From assembly GCF_932526225.1 (NCBI RefSeq), contig NC_064037.1:6405703-6469702 (forward strand): a DNA stretch of 64,000 nt, in the 5' to 3' direction. The stretch comes from Nematostella vectensis. Taxonomy: Eukaryota; Cnidaria; Anthozoa; Actiniaria; Edwardsiidae. Of the stretch, positions 38,373 through 50,300 are shown one piece after another. The position numbers and the translations under genes are program-made. Numbering within the stretch: position 1 is the stretch's first letter; the number at the start of each line of letters is the position of its first letter. Below the pieces are notes generated by a model, which was not told the origin of the DNA, made no database searches, and saw only the letters and a program-made list of their open reading frames with translations.

Positions 38373-41300
38373 TATTATCTAATCTTAGTAGTGTGCCATT
38401 CTAACTCTACCAAAAACAAAAACTCAAAAAAAAAAGATGGAAATTTTCCCGATATTGTAGTAGTAGCTGCATACTTGAGCCTTTTTGGACAAAAAGCTTT
38501 GTAATAATTAAAAAAAATGTTAACCTACCCATAAACGGCATAGAGTCCAATTCCGCCGATTCGTAAAACTCCCATGATTTGAAGGTAAATGGTGGCTTGT
38601 AGAGAGACTCATTTTTCAGTGGCTCCCAGGCTATGTCATACTGGCCTGTATCCTCGGCAAAGAAGCCATACCAAGTCTTACAGTTATGGACAAGCTTGTT
38701 GAACTGATACGGAACCTCGCAGGAATCTGAAACAAAATTTAGAAATAAGCTTTTAAAACGGGAATGACAGGGAAAAGAAAACAATGTACTGAATCTAAGC
38801 AGTATGACGTTTCTGAACGAGAACACGAAGATAAAATTAAATATACCATCAACAGTACATTTGCAAGTAAACCAGAATAACGGGGAAAAAAAGCCAAGAG
38901 CCTATGCGCGTTTTGCAAATTGACAGGTCGTAGGCTTGATACACTAGACAATTCTTACGTTTCCCTACGTGCGATACTGTACGCGTCTTGCAGACTAAAG
39001 ACACTAGAGAATAACAAAGGCCAAGAAGTCTTACGTTTCTCTACGTGCAATACTGTACGCGTCTTGCAGACTAAAGACACTAGAGAGTAACAAAGGCAAA
39101 GAAGTCTTACGTTTCTCTACGTGCAATACTGTACGCGTCTTGCAGACTAAAGACACTAGAGAATAACAAAGGCCAAGAAGTCTTACGTTTCTCTACGTGC
39201 AATACTGTACGCGTCTTGCAGACTAAAGACACTAGAGAATAACAAAGGCCAAGAGTCTTACGTTTCTCTACGTGCAATACTGTACGCGTCTTGCAGACTA
39301 AAGACACTAGAGAATAACAAAGGCCAAGAAGTCTTGAGTTTCTCTACGTGCAATACTGTACGCGTCTTGCAGACTAAAGACACTAGAGAGTAACAAAGGC
39401 CAAAAGTCTTACGTTTCTCTACGTGCAATACTGTACGCGTCTTGCAGACTAAAGACACTAGAGAGTAACAAAGGCCAAGAAGTCTTACGTTTCTCTACGT
39501 GCAATACTGTACGCGTCTTGCAGACTAAAGACACTAGAGAATAACAAAGGCCAAGAAGTCTTGCGTTTCCCTCGCGCAATACTGTACACGTCTTGCAGAC
39601 TAAAGACACTAGAGAATAACAAAGGCCAAGAAGTCTTGAGTTTCTCTACGTGCAATACTGTACGCGTCTTGCAGACTAAAGACACTAGAGAATAACAAAG
39701 GCCAAGAAGTCTTACGTTTCTCTACGTGCAATACTGTACGCGTCTTGCAGACTAAAGACACTAGAGAATAACAAAGGCCAAGAAGTCTTGAGTTTCTCTA
39801 CGTGCAATACTGTACGCGTCTTGCAGACTAAAGACACTAGAGAATAACAAAGGCCAAGAAGTCTTGAGTTTCTCTACGTGCAATACTGTACGCGTCTTGC
39901 AGACTAAAGACACTAGAGAATAACAAAGGCCAAGAAGTCTTACGTTTCTCTACGTGCAATACTGTACGCGTCTTGCAGACTAAAGACACTAGAGAATAAC
40001 AAAGGCCAAGAAGTCTTACGTTTCTCTACGTGCAATACTGTACGCGTCTTGCAGACTAAAGACACTAGCGAATAACAAAGGCCAAGAAGTCTTGCGTTTC
40101 CCTCGAGCAATACTGTACGCGTCTTGCAGACTAAAGACACTAGAGAATAACAAAGGCCAAGAAGTCTTACGTTTCTCTACGTGCAATACTGTACGCGTCT
40201 TGCAGACTAAAGACACTAGAGAATAACAAAGGCCAAGAAGTCTTGCGTTTCCCTCGCGCAATACTGTACGCGTCTTGCAGACTAAAGACACTAACGAAAA
40301 TCAAAGGCCAAGAAGTCTTACGTTTCTCTACGTGCAATACTGTACGCGTCTTGCAGACTAAAGACACTAGCGAATAACAAAGGCCAAGAAGTCTTACGTT
40401 TCTCTACGTGCAATACTGTACGCGTCTTGCAGACTAAAGACACTAGCGAATAACAAAGGCCAAGAAGTCTTACGTTTCTCTACGTGCAATACTGTACGCG
40501 TCTTGCAGACTAAAGACACTAGAGAATAACAAAGGCCAAGAAGTCTTGCGTTTCCCTCGCGCAATACTGTACGCGTCTTGCAGACTAAAGACACTAACGA
40601 AAATCAAAGGCCAAGAAGTCTTGCGTTTCCCTCGCGCAATACTGTACGCGTCTTGCAGACTAAAGACACTAGCGAATAACAAAGGCCAAGAAGTCTTACG
40701 TTTCTCTACGTGCAATACTGTACGCGTCTTGCAGACTAAAGACACTAGAGAATAACAAAGGCCAAGAAGTCTTGAGTTTCTCTACGTGCAATACTGTACG
40801 CGTCTTGCAGACTAAAGACACTAGAGAATAACAAAGGCCAAGAAGTCTTACGTTTCTCTACGTGCAATACTGTACGCGTCTTGCAGACTAAAGACACTAG
40901 AGAGTAACAAAGGCCAAGAGTCTTACGTTTCTCTACGCGCAACTGCCTCATCCTCGCCCCGCCAACCACGTAAGCGATGCCATCCCCAGTGAAGCCCACG
41001 TCGTACGGATTGCCATTGTACCACGTGTTCTTGAACAAGCTGGTCATGAGTGTGGTCTTCGCCCAGTCGTAGAAATTCTCGCGGCTTCCAATCTACAAAA
41101 CAACATGACAAATCAGAAATACATACTAAACAAAAGTGATTGTAATATTTGATGAAGCAAGACCACCCAGCTCTGCGCTTCGCAATTTTTAACATAGGTA
41201 CAAAATATAGGTCACGTCACATTACAGAAATTGTCATAGCACTGGAACAGCATCAATGATAGCAGCGGTTTTGATTCAAACCAAATCTGTCATATTCTTT

Positions 41301-44300
41301 CAGTTTTATGACATTTTTTATATAAAAACGTTATAACTTTCGTATCTAAGAGAAGGAACATATTCAAACACATCCCCCGAGAGCAAGAACGAGAGGCATA
41401 CGTGGGAGGCACGAGGCGTGGCTGCTTGGCGCGTTCACTCACCGAATCGAAAGAACGCACTCCGCCGTAAGTTCCAGAAACAAACGTGTTGTACATTGAC
41501 TGCCTGAACTGGAAGGAGGTGGGATCCCTGTGAGAGTAGCTGACAATGCAAAGGCAGGCCACAAAGAACGTGTAGAGTGTGACCTCCTTGATCATGGCAC
41601 TCATCTTCATCTCCTTGAACCTGGAAATAAAACAATAGGGTAATCATTCAAAGAGGACCCTTTGATAACAAAAAAAGTACTTTTGCGCTCTTATTAGAGC
41701 GAAACATCACATTGTAGTGAAGGCATGGAACAAACGCTTGCAAAAACCTTTGGGGCGAGGCACCTGTATGGAGAGGGGTGGTTCTGTCAAAATATGGATT
41801 GACAGAAAAGAAAACTCCCTTCTCATAAACTCGGTCCCAGGACTTGTCCCCTGAGGATCTCTAATCTATTTAGAACAAAACGCGTTTAAAATAACGCCCT
41901 AGGAAGGCAGCTCACGTAAAGACAAAGGTGAGCTCCATAAAAAAACCCAAGTAGAGAAAAAAAAAGTCTTTTAAGCTACCTTTGCTGACGATCTTTCTCT
42001 AGCTTTTCTTTGTTGGGCGGTTTCAGGCGAATAAGTCCCTTTGGTCTCATTCTCTTGTCTCGTTTCTCTGAAAGGGAAAAAAGTTGTTAGGAGACGCTTA
42101 ATGTAGCGACCAAGGGTGCAGATTCTTTCATGATAAGGTAATATCAAAAAGCGCTTTTCGTAAATCTTGAAACGCTCACGCAGAGATAATTCAATTTGTA
42201 CGGTTATAAAACCGTTATAAACACGCACTTAAACTACAAATATTTAAAACATATTCTTCATTGTTTGGAAAAACGCACAATGAAAATTATCCCCGAAATT
42301 ATTGAGAATTTGTAATGGTGCCAAATAAACTATGGGAAACTTTACACATGTATGTAGCCTGAAATACTTCATTGCTCTCGGAGATCAGGATTCAGCTCAC
42401 GTCACCTATTAGCCAATGCAGGATTCTCAAGAACTTTACTTGGGATAACTAATAAAACCGCTAGAAAGTGGTGTGAGACTGAACCTAGAAAAAGATCCCA
42501 CGAGTAAATGAAGTGTAAAATTGACACTATGGACGCTTACGGACGTGGGGTGAAATACAGAAAATCCTACTGAGATAAGGATAATGATGAACAACTGAAT
42601 TGTAGGGTGCTTAAAAAGGGAATACGGAATATCCTTCCAAGAGCGAGAATAATCGCATTATGTGGAACTCACCGGAGTTTCCGTCATCGTGCATCCAGTC
42701 CTCATCTTCCAGCTTCTTCTTGTCGCCATCATCCTCCTCCTCTGGTGGCTTCTTGATGATTGCGGCGATGATCAGCGCGATGGCGACCACCTTGATCGGC
42801 TGACTGACCAGTACGTCTTGGAAGAACGACACTAACATGGAGGAGATCCACTGAGCAGACTTGTCATGACCGAACTGGAGACCGTAGAGCACCACGAAGA
42901 AGGAGCAGGTGAAGCAAGTCAGACCACACACGACCCACGCGATGTACAGAAACCAGTACGGCAGTTGCTTCTTTTTCTTCTTTTTCTTCTTCTGTTTCTT
43001 CTCCATCTCCTCTCGTTTCTCCTGTTTGGAAATCCTAAAGTTGATGTCATCGTCACCAAGGCCAAGATCCAAGCTGTCGTTGAAAGCGAGATTTGTGCGA
43101 CTCGAAGAGCTGAGGTCTAGGAAATCATCGGGTTTGTGGTTCTTGTGCAGAATCTGAATGAAGTCGTTCTTTTTCGGGTTGCGGTCGAAGAAGCAGAAAA
43201 AGATCTCGTAGAACCACCAATACTTACGGCTCTTCCTCTCCTTCAACTCAGCCGGGGTCGGCATCGGCTCGACACCCCTAAACACAGCGACGAGGAAGAT
43301 GTTGACAGGGACGATTACCAAGCTACTCATGATACCGATGCCCACTTGCGCTGGGCTGAAAGCAAGCGGTCCAATCTGAAGAGTCTGTGAGGGATCTGTC
43401 TCACCTCCGATGTTATAGAACATAGCGTTTGCCAACATGGAGCAATAGAGTAGGGTCAGGCAACACGAAACTCGCTGAAGACGTGTAAAGCGACTGCGCG
43501 CGGGCCTCATAAAGATGGAGAACCACAAGTGACCGTCGGCCAGATTCTTCTGAGTTGTAGAGTAGAAGAGGTGGTTGAAGCTGGTCATTTCGTCTTTTCC
43601 TGCAACCGGGATGAGCCGGTCCACAGTGCCGTCGCCTTCCTCCACGGCCAGCCAGCTTTCATTGATGAACATGTACTTTTTGTCGTTGTTGATGTCTTCA
43701 ACCATTACTCGGCTTAGGTACCACGAGGGTGACCTCCCTAATATCACAAAAATACATCACCTTGTAATAGGAAGAATGACAAGTATTTACATGGAGCAAT
43801 CACATCCCATCCCCAACTAAGAAAAGGCTTCGATGGGTCACGATCAGGAACATTTCTATTCGCTACGGATGACATTGAGACAATGTCTAATATGCCCATA
43901 TTTCCAATGTTAGGAATGTCACGTGACTCATATACACCTATTTCACAAAAGTTTTTCAGTGCAAATGGCGAATGGCAAATGAAGAATGGCTTATGGGTAC
44001 GAATTATTCGTAAAATTTAAGGTGTTAAATAAAGTCCAGCAATGTCAGAGTCAAGCATTGGTAACCTTTAATGGATAATTGTTTTGATTTATCGATATTC
44101 TTCGAGATGCATGGTAACAAATTGCCATTTGCCAATCGCCATTTGCATTGACAACCTTTATTGAAATAGGTGTATTAATTTATAATATTCATTCACAAGT
44201 AGTCCCCAGTTCAGCAGTGCAGTTGAATAGGGCTCTGTTTACCTCCCGAGCGAGTAGAATATAAATATCTTTAGTTGAGCTAATGACGTAAAAAAAGTTT

Positions 44301-47300
44301 TTATCTTTTTTTCTTTTGCAAACTCACACTTAGTGTCTCAAATACATACGATTTTAACCAATCAAAACCCATTAAGATGTTTGATGTTTGATGACGTTAC
44401 CAAAAAGACGCTAAATAAATAAATAAATAAATAAATGAATGAATGAATGAATGAATGAATGAATGAATGAATGAATGAATGAATGAATGAATAATAAATA
44501 AATAAATAACAGAACATTGAATTTTGTGTAGAAGTTGGAAGACCATCTGAATTCAAGATTTTCAAAACTACAGTGGTAAATAAATGGTACCTTTACATGT
44601 GTGTAAGGCGGGTTTTAGAAGGCATATTATTATTAAAAAATATTGAAAATATAGTGATCCCTTACCTGTGTTATCGTGCCAGATGTGAAGGTAGTTGATC
44701 TCTCCGAGGCTCTCCGGGTACGTGGCGAGAAACACGTCGATGCCCCGTCTTTGAAAGGTCTTCCTTTTGGGATCTTTGAGAATCCGGGGCTCTCCCTCGC
44801 CCTCGTCGCCTGCGAGGATGAACGAGACTTGCGCAGTAGTGGCGGCCTTTTTGCCGAAACCTGTGTAGACTGTGATTTCATAGTGATAGCGGTCAGACGG
44901 GTCGTTATCTTCCAGTGGAGTAACACCAGCCTGTGGAAATATTAAACCATGGAACCAATCTGAAATCATGAAATCAATCCAATAGAATAAAAATAAGGTT
45001 ACGGTTATACTTACCGACAAATATTTGGTCAAAGCAAAAAACTGCACAAACCTTGATTCGTAATATAATTAAGCATCTACCCTTGTCTTTTTTTTCTATG
45101 AGGATTTTTTGTTATATTTTTAGTTAGGGGCCGAAATACGCAGAATCATACTGTTGTCTTCAGCGAAAATGCTGGTACCGTTACTACGCGCTCACGCTAC
45201 ATCTTATTCTCATCAGCGCATATCAATCTTCAAAAGGGTATCTCATTTTGTCCATATCATATTCCATTCAAGAGCTATTTTATTTTAAAGTTGCCGTATG
45301 CAAAATTGGCTATTTCCGGCAATTTGGCCGGAATATTTAAAAAAATGAGAGACCACTTTAAAGCGAGGCTATTGTTCTACATCTCTGCCAAATTATACGA
45401 AAATCGGAGGAATTCAGGGTACAAACATTTTAAAAGTTTGTTGCTTTTTACCCTATTTTAGTTTCGCTGTAATGCGCCTCTAAAAGTCATGAGGTCCTAT
45501 ATTTACTCTCTTATTTTTAACACTTTCGCACCTAATAAAATCTTGAGTTTCAGTCAAATCCACGGCAGATAAACATTTTTCGAAAATTTTTAGGGTGAGC
45601 GTAAACCTGAGAAAAACTAAATGTGTTTGAGTACAAACAAACCAAACATAGTTCTACCTTTTCCAAAGAAAATGGCTCGAAATATTCAATGAAATAACCG
45701 AATTCAGTGAAACACAGTAGCAGTCTTGTCATCCCTTAAATGTATGTTCCTATACAACAATTAGCAGCATATTCTCACCCTTTCGATATCCTTCTTGTCC
45801 TCCCGGCGCGAGTAGATGGCGAGGATGAGGTAGACGCCAAATATACTAAGCACAACCGACAGCGCGATCGGATTCTCGGCAAAGTTCACGTTTGCGAACA
45901 CTTTATCGAAGTCGATGGGGTTCGGCGCGGGAAAGAAACTACCTGGTGACGGTAAACGTTATTACAGAAGAGGAGTCCAGTTATTAACACAAAACAATCT
46001 CTATCAAAGAGCCCTAGTCATCAAGTCTTTTTTCTTGTTTTTATCATATGTAGGGACATCTTAAAGCTTAGTACTTCGTTTAGCAAGTTTAATAAAAAAT
46101 GTCGCAACAGTTTCCCTGATTCAGCCGATGATAAATAGATGGCGAATAGTTATTTGTACTGATTTCAAAGAGATAATGAAAATAAAATTTGTAATTCTCA
46201 CAACATTACACACACCGGATACGAATAAAAATTTGTAATTCTCACAACATTACACACACCGGATACTGCAACCGGACTGACAAGTGCCACTTACTCGCTA
46301 GTGAAAGCTTGAAGACCTTTTTCCGCTTGAAGCGTCTGACGCGAACAGGCCCCCCTGACGAGGTGTCGTCTCCAGTGGAAGACGCTGCATTGCCTATAGC
46401 TGCGCCGGGGGGGACAGCTGTAGGGTCCATGTCCTCGGGTTCGTCTTCGCCTGGTCGGCACACGCAGTGGGTGATATTCGCGCGGGTTTTGTTACCGACC
46501 TGTTGAAATAAAGAAGTCTTGGCAATTAAAAAAAGAACAACAAATACGATAAACAAAGAAGTAGCGGCAACATGAACATCAGCAGCAATAGAAACAAGTA
46601 CGATAAACAAAGAAGTAGCGGCAACATGAACATCAGCAGCAATAGAAACAAGTACGATAAACAAAGAAGTAGCGGCAACATGAACATCAGCAGCAATAGA
46701 AACAAGAACGATAAACAAAGAAGTAGCGGCAACATGAACATCAGCAGCAATAGAAACAAGTACGATAAACAAAGAAGTAGCGGCAACATGAACATCAGCA
46801 GCAATAGAAACAAGTACGATAAACAAAGAAGTAGCGGCAACATGAACATCAGCAGCAATAGAAACAAGAACGAGAAACAAAGAAGTAGCGGCAACATGAA
46901 CATCAGCAGCAATAGAAACAAGAACGAGAAACAAAGAAGTAGCGGCAACATGAACATCAGCAGCAATAGAAACAACGACGATAACAACTGCAACAATAAG
47001 AATAACAACGTGAGAACAACTATAATAAACAAGACCAACAATATAAACTACAACAACCCTAAGATAACATCAGCAGCACTTGCAACAAAAAACGATAATA
47101 ACTGCAATAACAAGAATAAGAACAGCAGAACAACAATAATAACAAGATCAACAATAAAAACAACAACACTAGCATTAACATCAGAACAACAAAAACAACA
47201 ACATCAACAAATGCACACTAGCAACGTTGCTAAGATCGTACCACACATCCGTTCGTGGTCCAAGTGTTAGTGTCTTCATCAAATGACTTGCACGCCGGTA

Positions 47301-50300
47301 GGTAGATCCTCATGGCGTAGCTAGTGTTGGGGCTACTCAAACTGTCCTTATTGATGGCCTTGATACCCAAAAAGTATGAGCCCATCGTGCTGTTGAACAC
47401 GGTCCCATTATCACTTGCGTTACTACTTAGTAACGTGTCACGCAATACCACGTGGTTGATGACGAAGGTGAAGGGGTGTGGCCGTCTCTTCATTTTGGCC
47501 GCTTCTTCTAGACTCGGGAAGGTGTGATTCCAGTGGAAGTGGGTGGCCGAGGGACGTGTCTCGAATCGGACATGGATGCGGAATTTGATCTGGGGGTCGA
47601 AAGGCTGGATCTCCACAGCGATGGCGGTAAGATTGGTTGTTCGGTTAAACCTATATGCACAATTGCTTGTATTAAACAAGTTTGGTACTTGTCAGCACAG
47701 TTTCAAAACCAATACAGATAAAAGAGGAAACGATCGCATAATTACATAACCATACTTGTTTTAATATGACTATCTTCCAATATTTAATTTTTCACTGAAA
47801 ATTATTACACCGAAAACAAGGAATAGCTTACTTGTGTACTCTCATAACAGGATCATTAGGGCCAAAGTGGTTCAGCTCCATCGGTTTCAACGGGTTTTTC
47901 TTGAGATCCCGCGGGACGTACATCTCGAGGGTCTGTCCCGCGAGGTCTAGCGGGTTACCGTTACCATCTGTGAGTGATAAGCCGATGGTCTTGGAGTTGA
48001 GATCATCGCTGCCACCAGGGAAAGGGTTATCACCCATGGCTGTCATCTGTGCAGTGAGAAAATGCGCAAGGATGATTTGATTGATAAAGAAAACGACAAA
48101 GCTTAAAATGCTTGCAAGATCATAAAAGAACTGTAAAGAGTTATTAAATGCAGGATTTGGTTAATGCGTTATAAAAATAATTGGAAACCTGTTAATTTGA
48201 GCGTGAAAGCGTACAAAGCTATATATTTGAAGATCACGTAACAAAATCTGGCATTAAGAAGAAGAATCACGAAAATCTTGTGCTGTCAGCCGTATCAAAG
48301 TTGTTCGTTGTGTCGCGATGAGTGCAACAATTAAAAGGAAGGTGGAAGGGTCAATCAAGCGTTGAAAAAGAAAGAAGAAAAGAAAGAAAAATCAGAAAAT
48401 GAAAAAGAATAATAAAAGTTGATTTTTTTCTCATTTCAAGTAATTTGTAGGAATTACTCTGCAGTTTAAAAATAGCTCTTCTTCACAGAACGTTCTGTGT
48501 CTAACGTCTATTCTCTGTCAGCAAAAAAGGCTTTACGAGTAATGTGAAAGCAATACAGGGAGTCACTCACAGTTGATCCGATACCACTTGTTGCTCCCTC
48601 TTCAGTTGATGCATTAGCTCCACCGAACAGCATAGCGGGATCTGGCAGGCTGAATCCTCCGGTATCCCCCTCGCTTTCATCTTCGTCGTCGTTCGCTAGA
48701 TCACTAAGATCCTTGCGTCCTATTGCCAAGTCAATGTTATCGGTCTTGATGGCTTTTGGCTTGTCTCCTGCGACCAGTTGTTTCATACATGCGCTACTAA
48801 CTATCTCGACAAGGTCTAAGGCTTTCTTGGTGTTGTTTGTGCTTTTAGACTAACGAGTAAAAGACGAAGACAAGTCAGATAACATTAAAAAGCGACATTT
48901 CGTGGTGTTGTTGGTGGACATAGTGATAAAGTCGGATGACTTTATGTCGGATAATTTAAAAAATAAGGTGTTTAGCGCCTTCTTAGCGTTGTTGCCAGAC
49001 TTAATGGTTCTCTACCATTGGTGTTTAGCGCCTTTCTAGCGTTGTTGCCAGATTTATTGGTTAGCGCCATTTTAGCGTTGTTCCCAGACTTCCGGTTCTC
49101 CACCACTGGTGTTAAGCGCCTTCTTAGCCGTGTTACTGGACTTACCGGGTCTCCACCATTGGAGTTTAGAGCATTCTTAGCTGTATCACTGGACTTACCG
49201 GGTCTCCACAGGTGGAGTTTAGCGCCTTCTTGGCCGTGTTACTGGACGCGCCAACTATGTTACCAATTCCAGAAATAAGGCTCTTAGCAGTGTTGTCCAG
49301 ATTCCTACCGCTATTGTCTTTGGTCAGGAAGTCTCCAATCTCGTTCATCGCATCCGTCACCGCTTCCTGGCAAGACGTTATTTGGAGGGTTATGAAGTAT
49401 TTCTAAGGTTCATTGTTACACTGTTAATATTTACATATGCAACTTAAAAAATTCCCGGAAAAAGGACAAAAAGAGTAATTGCTTTGCTGTCCTAAAATGT
49501 GCACAGTCAACATCAAGATGGTTAGGAGAAGGATAAGATGTTATAGAAAACTTAACAAATAATACTCTAAAGCGTAGCTGCCAGCCGCTATTTTATCAAA
49601 TTGGCAAAATGATACATTTTGGTACAATTTTAGTCAGATACAGGAATCCAAAACGATAAAGCATAAATTGTCTAAAAATTTTAAATAGAGACAGTATCAA
49701 AGGTGTCTTTGATTAGGCCCCATCACCCAAGTAACGCAGCAGCATTTAGAGATGTCTTTATATACAGTTCCACAGTCTATCCAGGACCCCCTGCATTCTA
49801 TGCGAATATATCCGTGACTTGAGTTGAGCTAGATTGATAACTCTGATCCACATCGGATCCAGATACACGTACCTGCGCATCTTCCTTGATCTCGTCTGGC
49901 ATTGCCGTGAGCCCGTTCAGTGCCTCGCCCTTTTGTGCCGCCCCGTCGAACGAGTCAACAGGCAACGTACTCATCGACTTGGCTACCTCGCCACGGAACT
50001 GAGAAAAAAAGTAAGGAAACTTTGTAAATACAATGAATAAAACACAGCAAAATCAGAAGAAGGATAGGGTGAAAAGGGTGGGTGCCACAAATAATTGAGA
50101 CACACTTTTTGTTTAAAACAATTGATTTGCACATCCAGAATGCGTGATAGTTTTAAGTGAACTAAGATTGTGTGACAGTCTCACGTTTTGACAAGTGTGG
50201 CAAGTCTTTCGTTATAAAGAATAAAACTCCTTAGCGTAAGCGGGCGACGATTGGACAGTCCAACGTAACTTGGTGAGGATGTGACAGCCTTTTGTAATCT

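Noticed and set aside
38950-40926. Regular direct repeats that could suggest a CRISPR array
   Set aside because: There are no unique spacers; the whole 76-bp unit is repeated, the context is an animal intron, and no cas genes exist here. The same holds for 33242-35482 and 51040-54250.
46572-47270. Plus-strand open frame of 232 codons (MNISSNRNK repeats)
   Set aside because: The 54-bp intronic array read on the antisense strand; low complexity, no gene signals.
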